This document shows positions 27,729 through 36,460 of a DNA stretch of 64,000 nt, piece by piece (the first letter of the stretch is position 1; every line of letters begins with the position of its first letter). The position numbers and the translations under genes are program-made. This DNA is from Ktedonospora formicarum (GTDB taxonomy: Bacteria; Chloroflexota; Ktedonobacteria; Ktedonobacterales; Ktedonobacteraceae): the NCBI RefSeq assembly GCF_016587355.1, contig NZ_BNJF01000001.1, positions 620,001 through 684,000 of the forward strand. Reading direction: 5' to 3'. Under the pieces are notes generated by a model. The model was not told where the DNA came from and made no database searches. It saw nothing but the letters and a program-made list of their open reading frames with translations.

Positions 27729-28805
27729 ATGTTAGCGGCAATGTTTTATGGGCCAGGCGATCTTCGCATGGAAGAGCAACCCAGACCTAAACCAGGCCCA
27801 GGCGAGGTACTCGTGCAGGTAGCGGCTGCAACCACCTGCGGCACAGATGTGAAAACCTTTCGGCGTGGTCACCCTCTGCTCTTTCGCCAAGTACCTGCCG
27901 GATTTGGACATGAAGTCTCGGGAGTTGTTGCAGAGATTGGGGCCGGCATCACCACAGTACGCGAAGGGGATGCCGTCGCCATCGCCAATTCCGCCCCCTG
28001 CTACCAGTGCTTCTACTGCCGCCGTGGGCGCTATAGCCTCTGCGAAGACCTGCTGCTACTCAATGGAGCATACGCTGAATATATCCTAGTTCCCGAACGC
28101 ATCGTCCAACATAACCTGCATCGTCTCGCTCCCAGCACCTCATTTATAGCGGCGGCGCTCGCGGAGCCCCTGGCATGCGCACTGCATGGTGTAGAAGCCA
28201 GCGAAATACAGGCAGGTAATACCGTCGTCATCCTTGGCTCAGGACCGCTTGGACTCTTACTAACAGCCGCAGCAGCCTTACGCGGCGCTCGCGTAATCCT
28301 CACCGGGCGCGGTGAAGAGCGCCTGAATCTGGGAAGGCATTTCGGAGCAACCCTGGTCCTCGACGTCACACAGATGACGCCCCTGGAACAATACGAAGCG
28401 ATCCGCCAGCAGACAGAAGAGCAGCGAGGGGCGGATGTCGCCATAGAAGCCATCGGAACACCCGAAACCTGGCAACTGGCGGCACAGCTAACGCGGCCCG
28501 GCGGACTGGTGAATCTCTTTGGAGGCTGCGCTTCAGGAACCCAGGTCCAATTCGAGACACGCCCCATCCACTACAGCGAACTGACCATTAAAGGCGTCTT
28601 TCACCATACCCCCACCTACTACGCTCAAGCTCTACACCTGATTACCGAGCGCAAAATAGATGTGGAAGCCCTTATTAGCCAGCGCCTGCCCCTGGCGTCC
28701 GCACTGGACGCCATTAATCTCCTAACGCAGAAGAAGGGGGTAAAGTACGCGCTACTTCCTCCTGCGTATGCGCACCTTCTGGATGCAGGAGCAGCCCCTG
28801 ACTAA
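27729..28805 (+). CDS. zinc-dependent medium-chain alcohol dehydrogenase
   Basis: This 358-residue MDR dehydrogenase resembles sorbitol or threonine dehydrogenases. Catalytic zinc ligands are Cys37 (TTCGTD), His61 and Glu62 (GFGHE). The structural zinc site is Cys91, Cys94, Cys97 and Cys105. The Rossmann motif is GSGPLGLL at about residues 168-175. It oxidises a polyol or secondary alcohol with NAD(P)+. The start ATG at 27729 has only a weak AAAGAG site. Its last 92 bases overlap the 3' end of the convergent TetR gene. The sugar-oxidation genes nearby make a polyol substrate plausible. Confidence 0.88.
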   Translation: MLAAMFYGPGDLRMEEQPRPKPGPGEVLVQVAAATTCGTDVKTFRRGHPLLFRQVPAGFGHEVSGVVAEIGAGITTVREGDAVAIANSAPCYQCFYCRRGRYSLCEDLLLLNGAYAEYILVPERIVQHNLHRLAPSTSFIAAALAEPLACALHGVEASEIQAGNTVVILGSGPLGLLLTAAAALRGARVILTGRGEERLNLGRHFGATLVLDVTQMTPLEQYEAIRQQTEEQRGADVAIEAIGTPETWQLAAQLTRPGGLVNLFGGCASGTQVQFETRPIHYSELTIKGVFHHTPTYYAQALHLITERKIDVEALISQRLPLASALDAINLLTQKKGVKYALLPPAYAHLLDAGAAPD

Positions 28806-29361
28806 TCATCTGGTAGTAGATCTCAATGACCTGTTGCACACTCAAACGCCCGCCAGAGCGAAACCAGGAAGATACCTGAGTGCACATCGCGATGATAGCG
28901 TATGTAGTCACCTTTGTATCGCTCTGGCGGAAGATGCCACGCTCCATCCCATCATATAGAAGCCCCTGGAGGAGATTATCATACTCATCGCGTAAGGCAA
29001 TAATACGCGCACGCGGTTCTTCTTCCAGGGAGCGCAACTCAGTATCAATAATGAAGAACTCGGCCTTATAGGTGGTATGCAGGCGGATATGATTGGCAAT
29101 GGACTCACGTAAACGCTCGCGTGGGTCATCGTACTTCCGCAAGATGGACTCTAACTGGCTATTCAGGCGCTTCATATGCGTTTCCATAATTTCAACCAGA
29201 AGCGACTGCTTATTGGGGTAATGATGATAAATACTCGCGGCCTGGATGCCCGCCAGACGCGCGATATCACGCAGGGGAGCGGCATGATAGCCATACTCGG
29301 CAAATAGCTGGACCGCAGCTTCGAGGATATTTTCGCGCATGGAGCGCCCTTCTGCTGGCAT
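28714..29361 (-). CDS. TetR-family transcriptional regulator
   Basis: This 215-residue repressor has an N-terminal TetR HTH (MRENILEAAVQLFAEYGYHA and IARLAGIQAASIYHHYPNK, about residues 7-50). The C-terminal domain resembles the TetR_C_17/KstR2-like group, with a SLEEEPRARIIALRDEYDNL helix. The start is the ATG at 29361, with GAGAGG 8 bases upstream. Its 3' end overlaps the convergent alcohol dehydrogenase gene by 92 bases, which may cause mutual transcriptional interference. A very long perfect palindrome lies 63-118 bases upstream. Confidence 0.87.
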   Translation of the reverse strand: MPAEGRSMRENILEAAVQLFAEYGYHAAPLRDIARLAGIQAASIYHHYPNKQSLLVEIMETHMKRLNSQLESILRKYDDPRERLRESIANHIRLHTTYKAEFFIIDTELRSLEEEPRARIIALRDEYDNLLQGLLYDGMERGIFRQSDTKVTTYAIIAMCTQVSSWFRSGGRLSVQQVIEIYYQMISQGLLLHPEGAHTQEEVARTLPPSSALGD

Positions 29362-29423
29362 ACGTTGTACCTCTCTCATTCCGTGGTTTCGCCATGATTG
29401 TATCAAATGCGGACGTATTGGGT

Positions 29424-29479
29424 AAGGGGTATACATGTAGTTTTCAAGTATCTACTTGAAAACTACATGTATACCCCTT
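29424..29479. promoter_or_regulatory. 56-base perfect palindrome
   Basis: Two 27-base arms (29424-29450 and 29453-29479) are exactly complementary around the centre TC; the core is TTTTCAAGTA-TC-TACTTGAAAA. It lies between the ThuA-like stop and the TetR start. There is no T-run on either side. It could be a multi-dimer operator of the TetR protein, a hairpin or a cruciform site. Confidence 0.6.
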
Positions 29480-29539
29480 CTTCCTGATTTTCCGTAAAGC
29501 GTCTCAAAGCGAACCAGGCCCTTGCGATTCTCTTAGAGC

Positions 29540-30184
29540 CTAACGGCTGGCCCAGAGCATCCCACGCTGCATAATCGTGAGCGCTTCGGGAACGCTAAAG
29601 TCGCTGACAACATGACCAAGAGAAGAATAGAAGACACGACCCAAACCCCAGCGCTTCTTCCAGACCACAGGTACCACGCTCCCATCAATCCAGGGCGCGT
29701 GCTCACCATTGAAGGTTGTCGTCGCCAGCACCTCATTCATCGGATCAACATGCATATAGTACTGCTCAGAGTGCATACGGAAGTCCTGTAGCCCGGCAGT
29801 GATAGGATCATCGTGCTTGACGATGTTGACAGTATAATCGATGATATTGCCAGGATGAGCGACCCACTGGCCCCCTACCATAAACTGATATTCAGTGTTG
29901 TTACGGAACGAGTCTGCCATGCAACCGTGCCAGCCAGCGAGGCCCGCGCCATGCTGGACGGCATCGAGAAGTCCCTTCTCCTGCTCTTTAGTAATCGTTC
30001 CCATGGTCCAGATAGGTACAATGAGATCCTGGCGTTGCATCTTTGCTTCATCAAGATAAATATCCAGCGTGCTCGCGACCTCAACCTCGTAGCCCTGCTC
30101 ACGCAGGAAGGGAGCGAAGAGCGCGGCCCCTTTCTCTGGCTCATGACCTTCCCAGCCACCCCAGACAAGAAGTGCTGATTTCAT
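29540..30184 (-). CDS. ThuA-like domain protein
   Basis: This 214-residue protein has a ThuA/class-I glutamine-amidotransferase-like fold. It starts with [17 protein letters not shown] and has the conserved [14 protein letters not shown] segment at about residues 89-102. [11 protein letters not shown] motif and the terminal YSSLGHV motif follow. ThuA proteins are linked to trehalose or other disaccharide use and often sit with Gfo/Idh/MocA genes, as here: the oxidoreductase at 30467 is divergent. The start is the ATG at 30184 after AAAGGA. Exact chemistry is unknown. Confidence 0.85.
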   Translation of the reverse strand: MKSALLVWGGWEGHEPEKGAALFAPFLREQGYEVEVASTLDIYLDEAKMQRQDLIVPIWTMGTITKEQEKGLLDAVQHGAGLAGWHGCMADSFRNNTEYQFMVGGQWVAHPGNIIDYTVNIVKHDDPITAGLQDFRMHSEQYYMHVDPMNEVLATTTFNGEHAPWIDGSVVPVVWKKRWGLGRVFYSSLGHVVSDFSVPEALTIMQRGMLWASR

Positions 30185-30310
30185 CGATACATCCTTTCTC
30201 AGCTCTGTCAAAGTTGTGTCCCGACGTCATTAGAACGGTGACACTGATATTATGCACAGCGAGAGGCTGGGCAAGCAACCCAGCGATAAGCTATACTTAT
30301 TCCTGGAAGG

Positions 30311-30360
30311 TCGGAAAACCAGCCCCATACGGGGCACGGCGCCGCTCTCGCGGCTAGTGC
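30311..30360 (-). repeat. dispersed GAAAACC element, partial copy 4
   Basis: CGGAAAACCAG followed by CCGCTCTCGCGGCTAGTGCG matches the left end and core of copy 1; the opposite end is missing. It lies in the divergent spacer between the ThuA-like gene and the oxidoreductase. Confidence 0.6.
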
Positions 30361-30466
30361 GGACTCCTATTGATCTTCTGAGCGCACAGCGCTAGCTGCC
30401 ACCCAGGCAGCGTTGAGGGTCGTTTCAAGAAGAAAACACTCAGATTTCCGTATAAGGAGGCAGCAT

Positions 30467-31501
30467 ATGCAAAAGGAAGAAACACTGCGCGTCGTGCTCG
30501 TAGGGTGCGGCAGCATGAGCGGCACCTGGATCGAGACAGTACAGGGGTTGCCAGGCGTAGAGATTGTGGGCCTTGTCGATATTCGTGTAGAGGCGGCGCA
30601 GAGTAGAGCCCAGGTGCATCACCTCACAGACGTTGTTATCAGCTCACAACTCACAGACGTCCTGGAACAGATCCACCCTGATGTTGTATTTAATTGCACC
30701 ATACCCGAAGCCCACTACGAGACGACGCTAGAGGCACTAGAAGCTGGATGCCATGTGCTCAGTGAGAAGCCTATGGCGGACTCACTAGAAAGCGCGCGCA
30801 AACTCATTAGCGCGGCCCAACGAGCCAACAGGCGCTTCGCCGTCATGCAAAATCGCCGCTATGACGCTAACATCCGCCGCGCCAAAGCATATCTTGCCAC
30901 AGGCGAGCTAGGATCTCTCACAACGGTCAACAGTGACTTCTACATCGGCGCGCATTTTGGAGGCTTCCGCGATGAGATGCATCATGTGCTCTTACTGGAC
31001 ATGGCGATCCACACCTTTGATGCCGCGCGCTTCCTGACCGGAGCCAACCCAGTTTCCGTCTACTGCCAGGAATGGAATCCCGCCGATTCGTGGTATACGC
31101 ACGGAGCCTCGGCGGTCGCAATCTTTGAGATGACAGGTGGCCTGATCTATACCTATCGTGGGAGTTGGTGCGCGGAGGGCTTACCGACAACCTGGGAGAG
31201 CGATTGGCGTCTCATCGCGCCACAAGGAAGCATGAAATGGGATGGAGGCACCTCTCTTCAGGTACAGCAGGTCAGCGAGAGCGGCAAATTCCTCTCAAGC
31301 TTCCGCGACATCGACGTACCTTCCTCGGCTCCAGATACGAAAACGCAGGGGCATGCCAGCGCCATTGAGGATTTCATCTCCTGCCTACGGGAAGATCGTG
31401 AACCCGAAACCGCCGGGACCGATAACATCAAGAGCCTGGCAATGGTCTTTGCAGCCATTGAGAGCGCGGAGACGGGTAAGCGGGTAGAGATTTCCTGGTA
31501 G
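30467..31501 (+). CDS. Gfo/Idh/MocA-family oxidoreductase
   Basis: This 344-residue NAD(P)-dependent sugar dehydrogenase has a Rossmann start (VVLVGCGSMSGTWI), a SEKPMADS motif with the conserved Lys, and a C-terminal substrate domain with MAIHTFDAARFL. GGAGG precedes the ATG at 30467 by 6 bases. It is divergent from the ThuA-like gene and followed 58 bases later by an AraC regulator. ThuA plus oxidoreductase plus AraC looks like a small sugar-responsive module. The substrate is not determined. Confidence 0.88.
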   Translation: MQKEETLRVVLVGCGSMSGTWIETVQGLPGVEIVGLVDIRVEAAQSRAQVHHLTDVVISSQLTDVLEQIHPDVVFNCTIPEAHYETTLEALEAGCHVLSEKPMADSLESARKLISAAQRANRRFAVMQNRRYDANIRRAKAYLATGELGSLTTVNSDFYIGAHFGGFRDEMHHVLLLDMAIHTFDAARFLTGANPVSVYCQEWNPADSWYTHGASAVAIFEMTGGLIYTYRGSWCAEGLPTTWESDWRLIAPQGSMKWDGGTSLQVQQVSESGKFLSSFRDIDVPSSAPDTKTQGHASAIEDFISCLREDREPETAGTDNIKSLAMVFAAIESAETGKRVEISW

Positions 31502-31559
31502 GTAAAAAAGAATCTCCGTACTGCTTGTTCCTTTACTCATTGCTGTTAAGGAGAAGTAT

Positions 31560-32405
31560 ATGGCATTTCCAGGCTATATTTTGCATGAAAAAGCGCGTGA
31601 GTATTATTGGGAAGGGCAGGCGGAACTCTCTATTAAAACGTTCTCGTCTGGGCGTGCGCTCTACACGCTCGGACGGGGCTTCTATGCCGTTGATGACACT
31701 TCTTATTTTATCGTCAATCACGGGCAGCCCTATACTATCGCGATTGAGGCAGAGACGCCAGTCGAATCATTTTGCCTCTTCTTTCGAGCAGGCTTCGCAG
31801 AGGAAGTCTATCGGAGCCTTGTCACCTCCACAGGATTTTTGCTCGACGAGCCGGAGAAGCCACGCACAGAATTACTGAACTTCTCTGAGCGCACATACGC
31901 GCATGATCAACTGCTTTCCTCACTGCTCTCCCGCTTGCGCACTATGCAATCCAACCTATACTATGAGGCGGCACCACTCGATGAGCTAGCTTGTGAGATC
32001 ATAACCAGCGTGCTTCAGGTGCGCCGAAATATCTTTAAGGAGATCGAAGCCCTACCACCTCTACGCTCTGTAACGCGTCGAGAACTCTACCATCGCCTCT
32101 ATAGAGCCAGAGAATATATGCTTGCCTTCTTCGACCAACCATTGACACTTGATGAGATAGCTCACGTCGCGACACTCTCGCCAACCCACTTTCTACGCGC
32201 CTTCAAGCAGATATTCCACACCACACCGCATCAATATCTCATCAACATCCGCCTGGAACGTGCGCAACGGCTGCTATCGCAGACCAATATGCCCATTACC
32301 GAGATTTGCTTCGCGCTAGGCTTTGAAAGCCTGGGCTCTTTTAGCTGGCTCTTTCGGCGGCGCATAGGTTGCTCTCCAAAAAGCTATCGCTTCTCCAAAA
32401 GGTGA
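31560..32405 (+). CDS. AraC-family transcriptional regulator
   Basis: This 281-residue regulator has a cupin-like N-terminal ligand domain. Two C-terminal HTH motifs span about residues 182-280: LTLDEIAHVATLSPTHFLRAF and the ARAC signature region ITEICFALGFESLGSFSWLF with a following GCSPKSYR. It probably activates the oxidoreductase or ThuA genes in response to a sugar. AAGGAG lies 6 bases before the ATG at 31560. It follows the Gfo/Idh/MocA gene closely, so the two are likely co-transcribed. Confidence 0.9.
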   Translation: MAFPGYILHEKAREYYWEGQAELSIKTFSSGRALYTLGRGFYAVDDTSYFIVNHGQPYTIAIEAETPVESFCLFFRAGFAEEVYRSLVTSTGFLLDEPEKPRTELLNFSERTYAHDQLLSSLLSRLRTMQSNLYYEAAPLDELACEIITSVLQVRRNIFKEIEALPPLRSVTRRELYHRLYRAREYMLAFFDQPLTLDEIAHVATLSPTHFLRAFKQIFHTTPHQYLINIRLERAQRLLSQTNMPITEICFALGFESLGSFSWLFRRRIGCSPKSYRFSKR

Positions 32406-32485
32406 TTTTGGAGAAGCGCGGTTCCGGTAGTTATGCGATACTCCTAGCAGGATTTGAGTGGCAGACAAAGCGAAGGAGTATGCAT

Positions 32486-32884
32486 ATGAATACCAGACCA
32501 AGGCTTGAGCAAGAGATTGTCCATGAGTTTGTGGCAAATGCCCACGGTAGTTTAAAGCGTGTCCAAGAACTTCTCGAACAAGAGCCCGCGCTAATCAACG
32601 CCGCATGGGATTGGGGTAGTGGCGACTGGGAGACCGCGCTTGGAGCGGCGGCACACACAGGACAACGTGAGATCGCGCTCTACCTGCTGGAAAAGGGGGC
32701 GCGTATCGATATCTTCGCCGCTACCATGCTCGGTCAGATCGAAATCGTTCAGGCAATATTAAGAGCCTATCCAACAATGTGCTCAGCCAGAGGACCCCAT
32801 GGAATCACGCTTATAGATCACGCGAAGGCAGGAGGAGCCGAGGCTCACGCAGCCCTGGAGTTACTTGAGACACTGAACAAATAA
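32486..32884 (+). CDS. small ankyrin-repeat protein
   Basis: This 132-residue protein has two to three ankyrin-type repeats (HGSLKRVQELLEQEPALIN; DWETALGAAAHTGQREIALYLLEKGARID; GQIEIVQAILRAYP, shown here in parts). Such proteins mediate protein contacts and are usually cytoplasmic. AAGGAG sits 7 bases before the ATG at 32486; upstream in-frame starts overlap the AraC gene and lack sites. It follows the AraC gene by 80 bases. The function of this family of short bacterial ankyrin proteins is not known. Confidence 0.8.
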   Translation: MNTRPRLEQEIVHEFVANAHGSLKRVQELLEQEPALINAAWDWGSGDWETALGAAAHTGQREIALYLLEKGARIDIFAATMLGQIEIVQAILRAYPTMCSARGPHGITLIDHAKAGGAEAHAALELLETLNK

Positions 32885-32973
32885 TAAGCTCGATGGCCTG
32901 TTGCCCTCTTACGCTGTACACCACAGGCCATCTAAACCCCAGCATACTGTCAACCAGAACTTGCTGGTTTTTA

Positions 32974-33735
32974 TTATGATACAGATTGGGCTTGAAACGA
33001 TTGAGGCTCTGATGCAGGCGGTGTTTCCGCGCTGTCCTGATCTGGATGCTGAGGTAGTTCTTCATGCGCACGTGAGGAAGGCTGCACATGGTGTAGCATC
33101 TGCTCTAAACGCGCATCGGTCTCCTGCCTCCAAGCTTCAATTTGCTCACCCCACACCGCCAGACTATCCGTCAACGCCTGATATTGCTGCTGCACCAGTT
33201 CGCCCTGCCAGACAAGCTGGGTTGAAAGGCTCTGAGTAAGTTCCTCCAATTGCTCCACCCGAAGCGTAAGCTGCGCCTGGCGCGCCATGATAGATGTAGT
33301 TCTTTTCCCTTGCGCCTCTATTCGAGAAAGCATATCCTGTTGCAATTGCCGATTCGCCTCCTGATCATTGGCAACCGTCTCTTGCAATTGGATCGAGCGC
33401 AAATCCTGATCATTTAAGCGTTGAGACTGGCTCGCGAACTGCTGGCCCGCTGTTTCTAGAGTCTGCTGAAAGGTCAGAGTATGATCCTCAAGAATTCGCA
33501 AGAGGAGCACACGCTGATCTGCAAGCCACTGTTCTAATGTTTCACGAAACAGACTCAACGCTTCCTGGTGCTGGCGAACCTGGTCTGCCAAAGAGTGGGT
33601 ATGATCCCTGGCCTGCTCTTTAAACTCTTGTTGAAGATCATCCAATTGATGTAAGAGACGCTGTTGTGTCTCTCTGACCGTGTCTTTTTGTCCAGCCGCA
33701 GAATCCTCTAACATCTCATGTGTCAACGTCGTCAT
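32974..33735 (-). CDS. coiled-coil hypothetical protein
   Basis: This is about 253 residues, almost entirely Gln/Glu/Leu-rich heptads (for example ETQQRLLHQLDDLQQEFKEQ and VEQLEELTQSLSTQLVW), ending in a Pro/Ser/Glu tail. It resembles structural or scaffold coiled coils; no enzyme motif is present. The start is uncertain. ATG 33735 has AAAGG directly adjacent. A TTG at 33723 would have better spacing. A TTG at 33810 would add a hydrophobic segment (GLYIFIDALVTYAIFFIH) that could be a membrane anchor, but that stretch has AT-rich, promoter-like codon use. It is divergent from the molybdopterin oxidoreductase. Confidence 0.6.
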   Translation of the reverse strand: MTTLTHEMLEDSAAGQKDTVRETQQRLLHQLDDLQQEFKEQARDHTHSLADQVRQHQEALSLFRETLEQWLADQRVLLLRILEDHTLTFQQTLETAGQQFASQSQRLNDQDLRSIQLQETVANDQEANRQLQQDMLSRIEAQGKRTTSIMARQAQLTLRVEQLEELTQSLSTQLVWQGELVQQQYQALTDSLAVWGEQIEAWRQETDARLEQMLHHVQPSSRAHEELPQHPDQDSAETPPASEPQSFQAQSVS

Positions 33736-34022
33736 CCTTTGATGAATGAAAAATATAGCGTATGTAACAAGAGCATCAATAAAAATATAAAGCCCAAAGC
33801 CTGCTCTCAAGCCCTGACAGTATATAGTATATCCGTGTCCATGCCGAAACCATCGTACTCGCGATAGAGAAGATGGAAGGCATGGTACTTTTAGTCAATC
33901 AACTAAAAATCTCTATCTATCTATAGATTCAACGTAGAGTCGAAATCCATTCCGGGCAATGGCTGGCATAATCTGTGGTATTCTAGAGGCAGAGGAATGT
34001 ATGGCTTTATGAAGGAGCAAAC

Positions 34023-36068
34023 ATGGTCGGGAAACGCCAGATTACCACGATGTGTCCTATGAACTGCATGCCAACGCAATGCGGGATGACAGTTGAAGTC
34101 GAGAATAACAAGCTACTCTCACTCAAGGGAGACCAACAAAACCCGGACAGCCGGGGCTTTCTCTGTATCAGAGGACGAGCAAGTCAAGAGATCTTTGAGA
34201 ATCCCAAACGCCTATTGCACCCACTACGCCGCGTAGGAGAGCGTGGCGAGAATACATGGGAGCAATGCTCATGGGAAGATGCGTACACCATGATCACCGA
34301 GTCCATCCAACGAACGCAACCGGACCGGGTTGGGCTCTGGCGTGGACATGGCGCAGGCACCACAGGACCAATGAATAACACCCTGCTCAGCCGCTTCGGT
34401 ATGCTAGGTGGTTTTCAGCAGTGGTCAACCTCCATAGTCTGCTGGGCCATGGGTGGCTATGGGCTGGGGCTCACGGGCGCGCTCAAGACCAACACCAAAG
34501 AGGATATGGCCGCGAACGCGCAGACCATCCTACTCTGGGGAGCCACACTCGCCAGTCAGCCCGACCTCGCACCCCATCTGGTAGAAGCACGCAAACGTGG
34601 AGCCTACATCATTCATATCGACACGCGGCGAACCGAGGCTTCACGGCACGCCAACGAGGTCATCCTGCTTCCTCCTGGTAGCGACGCCGCGCTCGCCCTG
34701 GCTCTGGCACACGTCATTGTGCAAGAAGATATGCACAATCAGGAATTTATTGAACGCCACACACTCGGCTTCGACCAGTTCGCGACCCATCTTCAGCAGT
34801 ACACACCAGAATGGGCAAGTGCCATCACAGGTATTGAGCCGGAGCGCATTCGCGGTCTCGCGCGTCGCTATGCTCAGCAGACGCCAGCCACAATTGTCAT
34901 GGGTGGTAGCTCGATGTTCAAACATCAACATGGCTGGGAACCGGCACGCGCCATTGCCTGCCTCCCCGCTCTGACTGGCCAATACGGCCTCGCGGGCGGA
35001 GGACTAGGACAGCGCCACGGGGCCTCACCTGAAGGGGTTGGATATGCGAACGTTCTGGCGGACCTCACGCCGCAAGCGCCAAGCGCCACAAGCATTCCCA
35101 GCCATATGACCAGCATCACAGAGGCCCTTGTCAATAGAAGCCTCGATGTACTCCTGATCTGTGGCAGCAATATGCTCTCAACCTTCGCGGATTCAAACGC
35201 CATCGCACACGGCCTTGAACAAACGGGCTTCATCATGTCATATGACCTCTTCATGAACGAGACAGCCCGGCGCTACGCAGACCTGATCCTGCCCGCCACC
35301 GCCTGGCTGGAAGTGATGGGCCTGAAGCAAACCGCCACACATATTTATCTTATGGAGCAGGCCCTTCAGCCAGCCGGAGAAGCCCATTCCCTGATTACGA
35401 TCATACGTGAACTAGCACGCAGGCTTAATATAGACAATATCTTCCCCTGGCGCGACGAGGAAGACTATATTAACGCCTTCCTCTCCGCCCAAAAGACGGA
35501 AACAGGCGAGCCTCTCACAGTCGAGCACCTGCGCCAGCAGAAAGGCTACTGGCAGAAGAACAACCTTTCACACATCGCCTACTTAGACCACAATTTCCAA
35601 ACGTCCTCGCACAAAGTTGAGTTCTGGAGCGAACGCGCACAGCAGGCCGGATTAGCGCCACTCCCATCCTACACAGCACCAGCTGGCGATGAGTATCCGC
35701 TACGCTTCTGCCAGGGTCGCACGCTGACAGCATTCCACGCCTTCTTCGACGAAGGACAGGCCCTCCCGACACTCGCTAAAGCCAACCCAAGACCTGAGCT
35801 CTGGATTCATCCCGTGGATGCCCAGAAACGACACATTGAGCGCGGGACCTCAATTGTGATTACAAATAAACGCGGCCAATTTGAGGCCCAGGCGCATGTC
35901 ACAGAGGATATTTTGCCAGGTACGGTCTGGATGCGCGATGGGTGGGTAGGAGTCAATCGCGTCACCAGCGGAGCTCCTATTGTGCCACTTGCCGCCAACG
36001 ATATTGTGTCAGGCATCCCCGGTGGGCAAGCCGCCTATGACGCCTGGGTCGAGGTTGGCGCGAAATAG
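34023..36068 (+). CDS. molybdopterin-dependent oxidoreductase (DMSO reductase family)
   Basis: This 681-residue catalytic subunit has an N-terminal 4Fe-4S motif with Cys11, Cys15, Cys20 and Cys48 (MCPMNCMPTQCG and GFLCIRG). The molybdopterin domain follows, with a VGLWRGHGAGTTGPMNN segment, a GLAGGGLGQRHGASP segment and the C-terminal molydop_binding domain (residues ~560-681, IVITNKRGQFEAQAHV). It lacks a Tat signal, so it is cytoplasmic, unlike periplasmic nitrate or DMSO reductases. AAGGAG precedes the ATG by 5 bases. The substrate is unknown; related proteins act on formate or are unassigned. No accessory subunit is adjacent. Confidence 0.87.
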   Translation: MVGKRQITTMCPMNCMPTQCGMTVEVENNKLLSLKGDQQNPDSRGFLCIRGRASQEIFENPKRLLHPLRRVGERGENTWEQCSWEDAYTMITESIQRTQPDRVGLWRGHGAGTTGPMNNTLLSRFGMLGGFQQWSTSIVCWAMGGYGLGLTGALKTNTKEDMAANAQTILLWGATLASQPDLAPHLVEARKRGAYIIHIDTRRTEASRHANEVILLPPGSDAALALALAHVIVQEDMHNQEFIERHTLGFDQFATHLQQYTPEWASAITGIEPERIRGLARRYAQQTPATIVMGGSSMFKHQHGWEPARAIACLPALTGQYGLAGGGLGQRHGASPEGVGYANVLADLTPQAPSATSIPSHMTSITEALVNRSLDVLLICGSNMLSTFADSNAIAHGLEQTGFIMSYDLFMNETARRYADLILPATAWLEVMGLKQTATHIYLMEQALQPAGEAHSLITIIRELARRLNIDNIFPWRDEEDYINAFLSAQKTETGEPLTVEHLRQQKGYWQKNNLSHIAYLDHNFQTSSHKVEFWSERAQQAGLAPLPSYTAPAGDEYPLRFCQGRTLTAFHAFFDEGQALPTLAKANPRPELWIHPVDAQKRHIERGTSIVITNKRGQFEAQAHVTEDILPGTVWMRDGWVGVNRVTSGAPIVPLAANDIVSGIPGGQAAYDAWVEVGAK

Positions 36069-36110
36069 GAATAAAGCCGAAGGGTCATGAGTAGGTAATT
36101 TTACCAAAAA

Positions 36111-36140
36111 AAGGAACGTTAGTTTGAAACTATGTTCCTT
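36111..36140. terminator. hairpin after the molybdopterin oxidoreductase
   Basis: AAGGAACGTTAGTTT and GAAACTATGTTCCTT are near-perfect inverted arms. The stem lies 43 bases after the stop. The run of A bases before it becomes a T-run only on the minus strand, where no gene reads into it, so its role is uncertain. Confidence 0.45.
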
Positions 36141-36183
36141 GACTTCACTTTTGCTTCCCCATTATACTCAATATATGAGTACT

Positions 36184-36276
36184 CATCCGATGAGCAATTT
36201 CCTTGCTGCCAAGATTCGCGCGTTTCTTCGTCACAGCAAGAAAAGACACGATCCAGTGAATGGAGCTCATCGGATG
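36184..36276 (+). other. nested inverted repeats, possible structured leader RNA
   Basis: Outer 12-base arms CATCCGATGAGC (36184-36195) and GCTCATCGGATG (36265-36276) enclose inner arms CTTGCTG (36202-36208) and CAGCAAG (36234-36240). These enclose a small AAGA/TCTT pair. The 93-base structure sits in the 392-base spacer (36069-36460), 184 bases before the aldehyde dehydrogenase start. The rest of the spacer shows no gene. Confidence 0.45.
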
Positions 36277-36460
36277 TATTCCTCTTGTGTTATTGCCTCG
36301 TTGTAGTCCATCTGAAGACATTCTTTTCTCACACTTTATCGCCCGCTGAAAGCCAGGAAGTTACAGTAGAAGGAGAGGGCGAGATAGATTCCCCCTCCGA
36401 TTGTTTGTTCTCTGCCTATCAGGCATGACAATGCTGTCTAGCAAAGGAAAGGTATGAAAC

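Noticed and set aside
36132..36428. 98-codon plus-strand frame before the aldehyde dehydrogenase
   Set aside because: It runs through the nested inverted repeats, has no ribosome binding site, and its composition is not coding-like.
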